A DNA stretch of 64,000 bases from positions 207,856-271,855 of the forward strand of contig NZ_JQJK01000014.1 of assembly GCF_000745485.1 (NCBI RefSeq). The letters are read 5' to 3'. This document shows, piece after piece, positions 48,985-58,497 of the stretch. The position numbers and the translations under genes are program-made. This stretch comes from Methanobacterium veterum. GTDB taxonomy: Archaea; Methanobacteriota; Methanobacteria; Methanobacteriales; Methanobacteriaceae. The first letter of the stretch is position 1. Every line of letters starts with the position of its first letter. Under the pieces are notes generated by a model. It did no database searches. It was not told the origin of the DNA and was given only the letters and a program-made list of their open reading frames with translations.

Positions 48985-49755
48985 TTATTTGTTTTGGCGC
49001 CCTTTCCTGTATTCATGTGTAAATTCAGCATCATAAAGTTTGGAAGGGGTAATATCACCAGGATTAAGAACGTTACCTACTACTATAATTGCAGTCTTTT
49101 CAATTCCAGCTTCTTTAACTCTGGAGGCAATATCTTCTAAAGTACCCTTAACTATCATCTGATCCCTCCATGAGGCCTTCTTAACAACAGCAACTGGAGT
49201 GTCTTTAGGGTAGTGAGTTAAAAGATCAGAGACGACATTTTCAATCATGTGAATTCCTAAAAATATGCACATGGTGGCATTATGTTTTGCAAGTTCTTTG
49301 ATGGATTCTGATTCTGGTTTAGGAGTCCTACCTTCAGGACGTGTTATAATAACTGTCTGTGACACTTCAGGCAGTGTTAATTCCGATTCAAGTGCAGCTG
49401 CAGTTGCAAATAGAGAGCTGACGCCGGGTATAATTTCAAATTTAATATTATTGTGCCTTAAAAATTCGATCTGTTCTCCTATTGCCCCATATATAGCGGG
49501 GTCTCCTGTATGTACTCTTGCAATGATTTTTCCCTCTTTTGTTTCTTTATCCATTATTTCCAGAATTTCATCAAGGTTCATAGAAGCACTGTTGTATATT
49601 TCAGCTGTCTTTTTAGCGACACTTAAGACTTCTTTGTTTACAAGTGAACCTGCATAAATTATAATATCTGCATTTTTTAATGCATTCTGGCCTTTTACGG
49701 TTAAAAGTTCAGGATCTCCAGGTCCTGCACCTATAAATATTACTTTTCCTTCCAT
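48985..49755 (-). CDS. cbiF: Cobalt-precorrin-4 C11-methyltransferase
   Basis: A 256-residue SAM-dependent methyltransferase of cobamide synthesis. Conserved parts are VIFIGAGPGDPELLTVKGQNALKNADIIIYAGSLV, RVHTGDPAIYGAIGEQ, EIIPGVSSLFATAAALESELTLPEVSQTVIITR and AVVKKASWRDQMIVKGTLEDI. The ATG at 49755 starts one base after the stop of the DUF166 gene. A GTG 9 nt upstream is also in frame, but the ATG fits the family. Methanogens use cobamides in methyl transfer. Confidence 0.93.
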   Translation of the reverse strand: MEGKVIFIGAGPGDPELLTVKGQNALKNADIIIYAGSLVNKEVLSVAKKTAEIYNSASMNLDEILEIMDKETKEGKIIARVHTGDPAIYGAIGEQIEFLRHNNIKFEIIPGVSSLFATAAALESELTLPEVSQTVIITRPEGRTPKPESESIKELAKHNATMCIFLGIHMIENVVSDLLTHYPKDTPVAVVKKASWRDQMIVKGTLEDIASRVKEAGIEKTAIIVVGNVLNPGDITPSKLYDAEFTHEYRKGRQNK

Positions 49756-49756
49756 T

Positions 49757-50650
49757 TTATTCACTTCTTTTTAAGTTTACATTATTTTTAATTGTAATGG
49801 CTTCAAATGGACATTTTTGAACGCAAATTGAACAGTATCCACATGAATTTGCATTAATTTCTACTTTACCATTTTCTTTGATCTTAACAGTTTCATCCCC
49901 TAGGGGGCATACCTCATAGCAGATATGGCTGCAGTTATCTCCACCCTGGCACATTTCTTCACTAACGACAGCAGATTTTACAGCAAACCCAAGCTCTCTC
50001 TTTACAGCTTCCTTGATCCTGTAACCTGCAACGTGTAATAAGGTATCTCCAATTTGAGGATCAATATCCATGGATGCTAAACATGGATAATTATGGTATC
50101 TGCCTCCAGCCTCAAATTCAGCTTCAGCGACAGGTACATTTTTCAATTTATCTGCTACAAACAATGTTGAACCGCAGGGAGCGCCTCTTTTAACTTCAAC
50201 ATGTCTTATTAGATCATCCGCTTTGATCTCAAGTTCCGGCTTTCCAAAGGATTCTACAAATTTATCTATATATTTATCTCCAACCGGCTCAAGCGAACAG
50301 AATGGTTTTGGAAACACTATTCTGGCATCACAAGCCTCGCTTTCTATTTCCATCTGGAGACCTGCTGGAATTTGTTTGGGGTCATGTATTGGTACAATTA
50401 TAGACTTTGCCCCAGTTTTAGATGCAACGAAAGGTATAATCATATTTATGTCCCCATATAATCCAATTGAAAGGATCAGATCTGCTTCAGGAAGATTATC
50501 TGGAACATATCTACTGACATCGTCTATAAATTCAGGTAAATCGCCTGGAACTTCATGTATCCCTATTATGGAAGATGCAAGCCCCATTTTTGATATATGG
50601 TTTATAATCCGTGAACCGTACTTCCCAGATGTTAGTATAAATATATTCAT
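49757..50650 (-). CDS. DUF166 protein with C-terminal ferredoxin domain
   Basis: A 297-residue archaeal protein: an N-terminal DUF166 domain (ILTSGKYGSRIINHI, LILSIGLYGDINMIIP, VPIHDPKQIPAGLQ) and a C-terminal ferredoxin with cysteine sets CQGGDNCSHICYEVCPLGDE and CGYCSICVQKCPF. Other Cys in the middle (RGAPCGSTLFVADKL) suggest a redox or metal role. It lies directly before cbiF, so a part in cobamide or tetrapyrrole chemistry is plausible. The function is unproven. Confidence 0.78.
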   Translation of the reverse strand: MNIFILTSGKYGSRIINHISKMGLASSIIGIHEVPGDLPEFIDDVSRYVPDNLPEADLILSIGLYGDINMIIPFVASKTGAKSIIVPIHDPKQIPAGLQMEIESEACDARIVFPKPFCSLEPVGDKYIDKFVESFGKPELEIKADDLIRHVEVKRGAPCGSTLFVADKLKNVPVAEAEFEAGGRYHNYPCLASMDIDPQIGDTLLHVAGYRIKEAVKRELGFAVKSAVVSEEMCQGGDNCSHICYEVCPLGDETVKIKENGKVEINANSCGYCSICVQKCPFEAITIKNNVNLKRSE

Positions 50651-50805
50651 TTTAATACCCGCTGAAATTTAAAAATGATTTGGATGTATTCCTTTTTAAA
50701 TATATTTAATTGTTTTATAGATTAGGATAATTTTATACATAATTAAAAGAGAGAAGTTGGTTAATGTATGGTTATTTTTATATAAAAATATAATCGTGAT
50801 GTATT

Positions 50806-52389
50806 CTATGTTTTTGCAGTTTGAACCTTGCATACTATAAAGTCATTGTTTTCGTATACTATTTTTGCATATTTTGGTATAATTTGATAGATATTAGTGA
50901 AATACACCAGTCCGCCAGGTTCGGTACGGTAAGTCTTATTATCTGAAGTGAACTTTAACCTTTTATCATATACAAGGTAACCTATATTTTTCTTAATAAG
51001 TGTTGATTGATTGACTTTACCAATAAGCACACGGTTATAACGTGAGAGAGGCTGCCCTGTATCAGCTACTAAAAACATCCCGGAATAATAATTGGAAATC
51101 ACTACCCTTTTATTTTTATCTCCATTTTTACTAAACCAATCGGCTAAATCTATTTCAGATGCAGATGGCGGCGCTATACTTATGGTTCCAAGCTCTGTTT
51201 GGGCCCCAAAAGTAGCTATTTTAGGGTTACTTGCTATTAAAACCCCATTTATCGTTGCAAATAAAAATATTGTCCCTAAAATTAAATGCCCTACTGGTAA
51301 ATTTGATATTTTCTTTTGTTTTCCCCAATTATACACTTGATACAGGCCGAAACCGCCTAATATTGAAAGTGGCAGCAGTATATAAATAAGAACCCTGTAA
51401 GATATCATATTAAGTCCAAACCAGTTCATCTTGCTGAATATGAACATAACTACTATCCATACTATTAAAAGGACAGATTTATCTTTCACAGTTCTAGGCA
51501 GGTCTAATTTATAGGATGCCACGGCACCTATAAGTGCAAACAATAAAGCTATGATCCCTAACTGCCATACATAACGAATTAAATCTAAAGGCTGGTTATA
51601 ACTGTATGAAATTGAATCTTTATAACCTGTTACAGCACCTATCCCATTTTGCAGTATATTGTGTATAATACTGTTATCTAGAATTAGAACAGCTGTTAAT
51701 GCTATAACTGCTGCACAAACAGGAGGCAGTATCCATGCAATATACTTTTTAAAAACATATATGTCCTTACTTAAAATGGATTTAACAATAATAAATGATG
51801 TTATTGTTAAAAATAATAAAAATGCAGCTGATTGATGGATTAATGCCATTAAAATAAACAATAATCCTGATATTAAAGCATATTTATATGTATCTCTTTT
51901 CAGGGATATGTAAAATAAATACACTGCAATTGGGAATATAATCAACGCTATATTTTCAGGGATAGGTAAAACTATCCTGTTAACAAGGTTGCTTGATAAT
52001 ATTAGAAAGCCAGCAGAAACACCTGCTGTTAAACCATAAAATTTGTATCCCACGTACGAAACTGAGAATACTATGCCTGCTGCAATTAAAGGCTGTAAAA
52101 AGCGTGCTATCTGGAAGTAATTAATTTTTGTGATATAACCAATAGCTGCAATAAATAAGTGGAATAATGGGACGTATCCTATTTTTTGAGGCCCATTTTG
52201 TAAACTTATCAGCGGATCTGTAAGTGTAAACCCGTACTGTGCATATACTTCTGCAATATGTACGTGGTGGATGATGTCCCAGCTTAAAGGCCAGCCGTAT
52301 TGTAATGTTGGGATAAGCCCTATGAAAAATGCTATGATTGAAGGAATAATAATTAAAAGATTTTTGTTAACAATTTTATGGTTAAACAT
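50806..52389 (-). CDS. Polytopic membrane protein, GT-C glycosyltransferase-like
   Basis: A 527-residue protein with about 11-12 helices and a C-terminal soluble part. The N-terminal loop is large and polar (YGWPLSWDIIHHVHIAEVYAQYGFTLTDPLIS), with acidic-His features seen in GT-C enzymes that use lipid-linked sugars. The late PPSASEIDLADWFSKNGDKNKRVVISNYYSGMFL segment is like the C-terminus of archaeal oligosaccharyl-related proteins. I cannot name the substrate. The neighbouring GT2 gene supports a glycan or lipid-sugar role. Confidence 0.55.
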   Translation of the reverse strand: MFNHKIVNKNLLIIIPSIIAFFIGLIPTLQYGWPLSWDIIHHVHIAEVYAQYGFTLTDPLISLQNGPQKIGYVPLFHLFIAAIGYITKINYFQIARFLQPLIAAGIVFSVSYVGYKFYGLTAGVSAGFLILSSNLVNRIVLPIPENIALIIFPIAVYLFYISLKRDTYKYALISGLLFILMALIHQSAAFLLFLTITSFIIVKSILSKDIYVFKKYIAWILPPVCAAVIALTAVLILDNSIIHNILQNGIGAVTGYKDSISYSYNQPLDLIRYVWQLGIIALLFALIGAVASYKLDLPRTVKDKSVLLIVWIVVMFIFSKMNWFGLNMISYRVLIYILLPLSILGGFGLYQVYNWGKQKKISNLPVGHLILGTIFLFATINGVLIASNPKIATFGAQTELGTISIAPPSASEIDLADWFSKNGDKNKRVVISNYYSGMFLVADTGQPLSRYNRVLIGKVNQSTLIKKNIGYLVYDKRLKFTSDNKTYRTEPGGLVYFTNIYQIIPKYAKIVYENNDFIVCKVQTAKT

Positions 52390-52482
52390 TACAATAAATA
52401 TGCTATTTAACTGTTAAAAACATGTCGGGTAGTACTGCAATCTTATTAATTAAAAAATGTTCCAGATGACTAAATGTGTATT

Positions 52483-53427
52483 TTATTTTCCCTGTTGTTT
52501 GACTTTAGTGCTGGAAATCTCACCGGCACGGATATCATAATTGGGATCATTTACAACCCTGTTTATCATTCGAGTCATGGAGTCTAAAATTATTCCTGTA
52601 AATGCCAAAAATCCACCTACCATTGTCATCATTATTGCAAGGATCGTGGGAAGCAGGCTTCTAGTTCCACCACCTAAATAGTCTCCGAAGAATAGAAGGC
52701 CCAGTACTACTCCAGTTATAACTATTATGGCTCCGGGTAATGTAAAATAGTATAAAGGTCTTTGAAATTCAAGATCATTTATTACCCTCATCAGCACGCC
52801 TATACCGTGACTTACAGGATGTTTTGTAGAGCCGTCTACATCATATCTAACGTTAATTTCAACCTCTTTGATCCGCAGCCCTGCATTGGCGGCATCCATA
52901 AGCATTTCACTTTCGATACCAAAATCAACACTGCTGAATCTAAAAACAGGTATCGCATGCCTTGCAAATGCCCTGTATCCACTTTGACTATCTGTAATCT
53001 CAAGTCCACAGCCTAAATTAGTGGCTTTATCAAGCACTGTTTGACCGACACGTCTGTAGGATGGGGTATCTTTTTTATTCCCGTTGATATATCTGCTGCC
53101 GTTTACGATATCAGCTTCACCGTTTATTATGGGAGCTACCAGTTTTGGTATTTCATTTGGGTCGTGTTGACCATCAGAATCTATAGTTACTATAATTTCA
53201 GAGGTTTTTGCAATTTCAAAACCAGTTTTTAATGCTGCACCTTTCCCTTTATTAGAAGGATGACTTATTACTTCTGCACCTGCAAGTTTAGCGATTTCTA
53301 CAGTACTGTCCTTACTGCCGTCATCAACTACAATTACATTGTCCACATATTTTTTAGTATTAAGTACAACACTTCCGAGGGATACCTCTTCATTGTAAGC
53401 AGGTAATATGGCTGTTATTTTAGTCAT
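52483..53427 (-). CDS. Family 2 glycosyltransferase (dolichyl-phosphate type) with membrane C-terminus
   Basis: A 314-residue GT2 enzyme: PAYNEEVSLGSVVLNTKKYVDNVIVVDDGSKD, SHPSNKGKGAALKTGFEIA and TIDSDGQHDPNEI hold the nucleotide-sugar and metal sites (DxD-type DSDGQHD). Two helices at the C-terminus (YFTLPGAIIVITGVVLGLLFF and LPTILAIMMTMVGGFLAFTGIIL) anchor it. It likely makes a polyprenyl-phosphate sugar for N-glycans or surface polymers. It is upstream of the GT-C-like gene by about 90 nt. Confidence 0.87.
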   Translation of the reverse strand: MTKITAILPAYNEEVSLGSVVLNTKKYVDNVIVVDDGSKDSTVEIAKLAGAEVISHPSNKGKGAALKTGFEIAKTSEIIVTIDSDGQHDPNEIPKLVAPIINGEADIVNGSRYINGNKKDTPSYRRVGQTVLDKATNLGCGLEITDSQSGYRAFARHAIPVFRFSSVDFGIESEMLMDAANAGLRIKEVEINVRYDVDGSTKHPVSHGIGVLMRVINDLEFQRPLYYFTLPGAIIVITGVVLGLLFFGDYLGGGTRSLLPTILAIMMTMVGGFLAFTGIILDSMTRMINRVVNDPNYDIRAGEISSTKVKQQGK

Positions 53428-54125
53428 TTTTTCCCCTTTTATCCCCTTATCTCAGACTAATTATCGTTATTATTAATATAATAAATTAAAATAGTGTATA
53501 TTAATTAGTTTTTAGTTTGCCTATAAATAATTTGTTATTAGTGAATAATACAGTTTTCTCCTTTGTTATATTGAGTAATAACTTATTTTCAACTGTTTTA
53601 TATCTCGTATTACATTCATTATTTTTCATATTACATTTTAAAGATGTAATATATTTTATGTCTTAGGAGAGCCATCTTAATCTATTTGAAATACTTAAAA
53701 AGTACTACTTTTTTTTATATTGTGATTACATGTAGTAATTATTCTAATTTAAATATTATATACATTATTATGGATTCTTATTATATATAAATTCACTTAT
53801 TTTATTTTATATTAATATAGTTGTGTTACAGAAGTCACAAAAGCGATTTATTGTTTTATATGGACGTGATATATTTTGGTTTTGATGCAATGGTTTTATA
53901 CCTGTAATAACTATTTTTTTATCTTTTAAATCAAGTAATAAATATTTTAAGTTTTTTATATAACATAATAAAGTTTATTTATCATATATTACTTATATAA
54001 ACTGCATACTATATTGTTAATGTAATAATGGGAAATATTGTTCATTTTTAACAAGTAAATTTATATGGCATGTAATTAAAAATAAAAGAAAATAAATAAT
54101 TCTCTGAAATAATGCGGGTGAATCG
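53428..54125. other. Long AT-rich intergenic region
   Basis: About 700 bases of strongly AT-rich sequence between divergent genes. I see no ORF with start and ribosome-binding site, no clear repeat and no RNA gene. It probably contains both promoters; a TATA-like stretch lies before 54126. Confidence 0.5.
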
Positions 54126-55463
54126 ATGGATAAAATGGATGCTAAGATGGCATTTGATTTAGGAAATACTTCTTATGGTCAGGGAAGACTCGAAGAAGCA
54201 ATTTCATATTACAAAAAAGCAGTAAGCTTATTTAAAAATACAAATGATCCTCGAAGGGAAGCAGATGCTCTTCTTGGAATAGGTGACAGTTATATATCGT
54301 TAAATAAACCTGAAGAGGCTCAAAAGTATTATAATTCTTCTCTAAATCTTTATAACGCTGCTGCTGATATAACTGGAGAAGGTTATGCTCTTACCGGGTT
54401 AGGCATTGTTTTTGAAAGATACAAAAATTATGAAGAAGCCCGTGAGTACTATGAAAAATCCATTAAAAAATTTCAGAAAGCGGGTGATTATAAACGCGCG
54501 GGAATGGTATCAAACCTTATAGCAAACACTTTTGAACTGCAGGATGCATTTGAAGATGCTGTGATGGATTATAAACGTTCTTTAGAGTTATTTGAAAAGG
54601 TTAAAGATCGTGAAAGGGAGGCCCGTGTTAAAGATGCAATGAGAGACATCGAACCCAAAAGATATCGTATTAGATCTTCTAAAAAAGATATAGCAGCACT
54701 TATTGTTTATTTCATCGCAATTTCTGCAGCAGAAATTTCTGTTACATATGTCAATATGCAAATGGGCCTTGTTTTAGAGATGGTTATACTATTTGCCCTT
54801 TTAATCCATTCTTCCTTTCATGAATCTTATAATTTTTCCACACTTCTTAGATCAATGATGGCTCTACCTATGATTAGAATAATTGGGCTTTCAATACCTA
54901 TCATGCAGATACAGCCGCTTTACTGGTTCCCTATAATTGCTGTTCCGCTATTTGCTGCATCATATACTCTTATTAGAGCTCAAAAACTCACCCGAAAGAA
55001 AATAGGGTTAGTTTTAGGTAATATTCCTCTTCAACTAACTATCGCTTTAAGTGGGATTATTTTAGGGTTTACTGAGTATTTAATACTTAAACCTGCTCCA
55101 TTAATCTCTACGCTTTCTGTAGAAACAGTTCTGTTTGGGGCTGTAATCCTTACAATATCAACAGGGTTTGCAGAAGAACTTCTGTTTCGAGGTATACTTC
55201 AAAAAAATGCAGAAAATGTATTTGGAAAGGTATTTGGCCTGCTTTATGCTTCCATACTCTTTACAGCGCTTCACGTTGGGTGGCAATCTGGTTTGGATTT
55301 AGCTTTCGTATTTGGAGTGGCTATATTTTATGGTTATGCTTTCCAGAAAACAAGAAGTTTGCTTGGGGTTACATTATCTCACGGAATCTCCAATTCATTC
55401 CTGTTTCTAATCATGCCATTTATCTTTCCAGCTGTAGCGCCTTATCTAGCAACTATCCTTTGA
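54126..55463 (+). CDS. TPR-CPBP intramembrane metalloprotease fusion
   Basis: A 445-residue protein. Residues of about 5-170 are four TPR repeats (AFDLGNTSYGQGRLEEAISYYKKAVSLF, ADALLGIGDSYISLNKPEEAQKYYNSSLNLY and so on). Residues of about 190-440 are a membrane domain with the CPBP/Abi (Rce1-like) motifs: EELLFRGILQKNAE (Glu-Glu and Arg), LFTALHVGWQS (His) and LSHGISNSF (His). It resembles eukaryotic Rce1 CAAX peptidase. The TPR part may recruit substrate proteins. GCGGGTGAATCG lies before the ATG. Confidence 0.85.
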   Translation: MDKMDAKMAFDLGNTSYGQGRLEEAISYYKKAVSLFKNTNDPRREADALLGIGDSYISLNKPEEAQKYYNSSLNLYNAAADITGEGYALTGLGIVFERYKNYEEAREYYEKSIKKFQKAGDYKRAGMVSNLIANTFELQDAFEDAVMDYKRSLELFEKVKDREREARVKDAMRDIEPKRYRIRSSKKDIAALIVYFIAISAAEISVTYVNMQMGLVLEMVILFALLIHSSFHESYNFSTLLRSMMALPMIRIIGLSIPIMQIQPLYWFPIIAVPLFAASYTLIRAQKLTRKKIGLVLGNIPLQLTIALSGIILGFTEYLILKPAPLISTLSVETVLFGAVILTISTGFAEELLFRGILQKNAENVFGKVFGLLYASILFTALHVGWQSGLDLAFVFGVAIFYGYAFQKTRSLLGVTLSHGISNSFLFLIMPFIFPAVAPYLATIL

Positions 55464-55514
55464 TAATGTATTAGTAGGGTTATCAAAAATTAGAAAAATA
55501 AATTGTAAAAAAAT

Positions 55515-55544
55515 AAATGCATTAAACTTGAGTTTAATGCATTT
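55515..55544. terminator. 14-bp hairpin terminator between convergent genes
   Basis: AAATGCATTAAACT-TG-AGTTTAATGCATTT is a perfect 14-bp inverted repeat spanning the stop of the - strand gene at 55543 and following the CPBP gene. It could end transcripts from both sides. Confidence 0.65.
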
Positions 55545-56139
55545 ACATGTATATAATTTCTTGAACATTCTTAGCTTTTTGAGGGTTATTATTTGGATAC
55601 CATACATAATTCATCTGTAATTTTATTCTATTACTATCTTCTTTTACATCGAATGTTCCATTCCAATAGGAGAATACTCCTCTTATCTTGAAGTTTCCAG
55701 TAAAATTCTGCCCGTTATTTAAGAAACTGCCGTTACCTGTCCAAGCAGCACATGACATGTTGAATGTTCCATCAAATTTAGTGTTGAACATGGCCCCTTT
55801 TAAGTCATGTGACCAGAGGCTGGTAATAGTGTTGTAAGTTATACCTATATTGTTTAGATGTCCTGTACCATTAAGCCCGTCTTTTGTATAATCAAATGGA
55901 CTTTCTGTATTTTCTTCTCCTGGCAGGGATATATTAAAATTAAAGTTCTTTCCCTGTCCATTTATTGCATAGTATCCTCCAAGAGAACCTTCATTTGAGG
56001 GTATCAACACACCTGAAGAATAATTATAAGGAATGCTGTTAAATATAGCGTCTTCTATGGCTCCACTTGCAATTCCATAAGCTGCAATTCCACAGATGAG
56101 AACTAATACTATTAAAATAATTGTAGTTTTAGAGTTCAT
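55543..56139 (-). CDS. Secreted or membrane-anchored protein, unknown
   Basis: A 198-residue protein with an N-terminal hydrophobic helix (KTTIILIVLVLICGIAAYGIASGAI) and a beta-rich exterior (GGYYAINGQGKNFNFNISLPGEEN; NISCAAWTGNGSFLNNGQNFTGNFKIRGVFSYWNGTFDV). It has many Asn-x-Ser/Thr sequons, so it may be N-glycosylated. No family is recognised. Same strand as the two genes upstream. Confidence 0.6.
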   Translation of the reverse strand: MNSKTTIILIVLVLICGIAAYGIASGAIEDAIFNSIPYNYSSGVLIPSNEGSLGGYYAINGQGKNFNFNISLPGEENTESPFDYTKDGLNGTGHLNNIGITYNTITSLWSHDLKGAMFNTKFDGTFNMSCAAWTGNGSFLNNGQNFTGNFKIRGVFSYWNGTFDVKEDSNRIKLQMNYVWYPNNNPQKAKNVQEIIYM

Positions 56140-56222
56140 TTTCGATCACAATTAACTAATTGAATTACAAAAAAAATAAAAAAGAGGTTTTTTTAATATT
56201 CACTGTTTTTTACACAAGCTAT

Positions 56223-57011
56223 TTAACCAGCCATTATATGACATAACGGCGGTATTGGTATTATGATAATTGTGTGTGTCTTACCATTTTTGGTTAGTGT
56301 AACTTTACCGTATTTAGCATTTTGGTTAGCATTTGACAATATCTGCAATGTTGGTGCCTGTACTATGGTTATTGTAACTTTACCGTTTTCATCTACGTTT
56401 ACTGTTTCGTGTTCAAAGATAGGGTCTTGTTTTTTGGTTATCTCTGGATTGAATTGGACTTGGTTAGGCTCTGTTTTTATAATAACCGTGTCACTGGTTA
56501 TTGGATTTCCTGAAATTGTTGGAAGTTCTGATATGTTTAATTGTGGGTAAAATACATTGTAAATACCATCATCATCAGTCGGTTGTCCTGTGTTTGACCA
56601 TCCCTGCATGTTTAAGTTCAAATCAGCTGTATCTCCAATAGCTGGTGTTGAACCCGCAGGCATGAATAGTCCTTTTGAAGCTAGAACTGTTATATTTGTT
56701 CCAGCAGGTAACTTTTCATTACCATAACCTGCAAGATTACTTAGATCAATTACTGCTGTTCCATTATTTGGTTGCATGAATACTTGTACGTAAAAGTTTT
56801 GTACAGTTCCATTTTTTAAAGTTACATTCTCTAGAATAACATCTAAGTGTAACCATGTGGTCCCGTTATTGTAGAATGCTAATTTGGTAGCATTATCTCC
56901 TGCAGCTGAAGCTTGTTGTCCTTGTGGTTTCATAAAAGTTGTTACGGCTAAAGCAGCTATAACTATGACAGCTATAAGCGCTATAGCGATTATTAAATTA
57001 TTTTGTTTCAT
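56223..57011 (-). CDS. Membrane-anchored extracellular protein, unknown
   Basis: A 262-residue protein with an N-terminal helix (NLIIAIALIAVIVIAALAVTTFM) followed by a beta-rich exterior with Asn-rich sequons (NNGTTWLHLDVILENVTLKNGTVQNFYVQVFMQPNNGTAVIDLSNLAG). It ends in TLTKNGKTHTIIIIPIPPLCHIMAG. It lies 10 nt after the 78-residue membrane gene, so both are probably one operon. I do not recognise the family. Confidence 0.65.
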   Translation of the reverse strand: MKQNNLIIAIALIAVIVIAALAVTTFMKPQGQQASAAGDNATKLAFYNNGTTWLHLDVILENVTLKNGTVQNFYVQVFMQPNNGTAVIDLSNLAGYGNEKLPAGTNITVLASKGLFMPAGSTPAIGDTADLNLNMQGWSNTGQPTDDDGIYNVFYPQLNISELPTISGNPITSDTVIIKTEPNQVQFNPEITKKQDPIFEHETVNVDENGKVTITIVQAPTLQILSNANQNAKYGKVTLTKNGKTHTIIIIPIPPLCHIMAG

Positions 57012-57021
57012 TTTAATTCAC

Positions 57022-57258
57022 CTAAAGGACTGTTACCACTTTATAAGCTACAATAGCTACAAATACCAAAAGGAGTGGTACTATTGCTACGTTGGATCCC
57101 TTAACGAATGATTTCATTCGTTCGCTTTTATCTGCTTCAGCACTTAAAATCTCTTTAAGCGCTAAAAATACGATCAATGCAATCACTGCAATTATCCCAT
57201 ACGCCATAACCTGTGTTGTAGTTACTGTCGTTGTTGTGGTTGTTACAGTTGAGATCAT
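57022..57258 (-). CDS. Small two-helix membrane protein
   Basis: A 78-residue protein. It starts with a Thr/Val-rich stretch (MISTVTTTTTTVTTTQ), then two helices (AYGIIAVIALIVFLALKEIL and NVAIVPLLLVFVAIVAYKVV) with a basic loop between. ATTATTTGGAGGTAATAA is a strong ribosome-binding site. It leads the operon with the gene at 56223. Confidence 0.75.
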   Translation of the reverse strand: MISTVTTTTTTVTTTQVMAYGIIAVIALIVFLALKEILSAEADKSERMKSFVKGSNVAIVPLLLVFVAIVAYKVVTVL

Positions 57259-57787
57259 TTATTACCTCCAAATAATATTTATTCTCTCTATTTGATATAT
57301 AATATTTGTTATTTTTACATACTGTAAGGCCATTTCTGCCCATTATATATCACATACAATTATATTACTTTGTATTACTAAATTTTATTTATTAATATGT
57401 TAATTGTAAATCTGGCAGTAATTAATGAGATTTATGGTAAGTAATTGCTTTATAAGGTATGCATTTAATACTTAATTGATTATTTTTATTCGCATGTTAA
57501 TATAAAATAATTTCAGGCATGAAAATATCATTGATATTTAAAATTTAAATTTTACGCTCTGTCTATGACATGTGCATCAATTAGACTTCATGTTAAATTT
57601 TAGTTTTGATATGAGCTATCTTAAAACATTTAATTCAAGATCACGCGAAATTACATTATTTTCGCAACCTCGGGACATGGGCGAACTTTTAAAAATAAAC
57701 TTGAGTGTAATGTTTTAATAGTAAGTTACTGCTTAACTTTTGTAGGGATACATTATTTTTGTTTTTTTAGACAGTATTGCATAACTT
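57259..57787. promoter_or_regulatory. AT-rich intergenic region
   Basis: Holds the promoter and ribosome-binding site of the two-gene membrane operon at the left. The remainder, about 500 bases, has one GC-richer patch near 57660-57680 but no ORF, repeat or RNA gene that I can support. Confidence 0.4.
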
Positions 57788-58324
57788 TTAATTAGACTTT
57801 TGAAAATAGCTGTTTTTATAGTAACTGTAGGGATAAGTAACCTGCAGGTTGAACCCTATTTTTTTAAGAAAATTAAAATATCTAGTTTTGTTTATGTTAT
57901 AAATAGGGGGTTCAGCAGATGGGTCGAAGATATGATCTTTCCACATTACTGCACAGTGGGCATATTCTCTTGAGTTATGGATAAGTATAACAATTTTTAC
58001 ATCTTCAGCACCTAATTTATTTAAATAATCTGCAAATGCCGCACTTTTGTCATCGCAGTCGCCGCAGTTATCTTTCCAAAATTGAGATGGTTTTTTAGGC
58101 ACGTTAGATTTATAATTTGCTTTATAATGGACTTTTACAACTTTCTGGAAATATTTTTTAATATTTGAGTCTTTAGGATTTATATTTTTATCAGTATCCT
58201 GATTGGAGTTTTGAATATTTATTGGGCTTTTTAGAGGAGAATTATATTTTTGGACACTGTAACCTGTAAACAGGCCCATAAGAACAATAAGAATCAATAT
58301 CAATAGATAATATTTTTTTTGCAT
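57788..58324 (-). CDS. Transglutaminase-like cysteine protease, membrane-anchored
   Basis: A 178-residue protein with an N-terminal helix (YYLLILILIVLMGLFTGYSV) and a transglutaminase-core domain. The triad appears as Cys in DNCGDCDDKSAAFADYL, His in REYAHCAVMW and Asp in FDPSAEPP. Pseudomurein methanogens carry many such enzymes at the surface, where they may act on peptide links in the cell wall. Four Cys near the active site (NCGDC, AHC) may also form disulfides. Confidence 0.75.
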   Translation of the reverse strand: MQKKYYLLILILIVLMGLFTGYSVQKYNSPLKSPINIQNSNQDTDKNINPKDSNIKKYFQKVVKVHYKANYKSNVPKKPSQFWKDNCGDCDDKSAAFADYLNKLGAEDVKIVILIHNSREYAHCAVMWKDHIFDPSAEPPIYNINKTRYFNFLKKIGFNLQVTYPYSYYKNSYFQKSN

Positions 58325-58497
58325 GATGTAAAAATAAGCAGGATACTATTAAAATTATTAATAAATTAGTAATTGTTCTTAAATGCATTCGACCGATATA
58401 CACATATCTTTAGCACTGAATAGTGTTATATTCGAATTAATTAAAATTTGGACGGTAAAAATAGGATTAAAGTTAATAAAATGTAAAAATAGATCAT

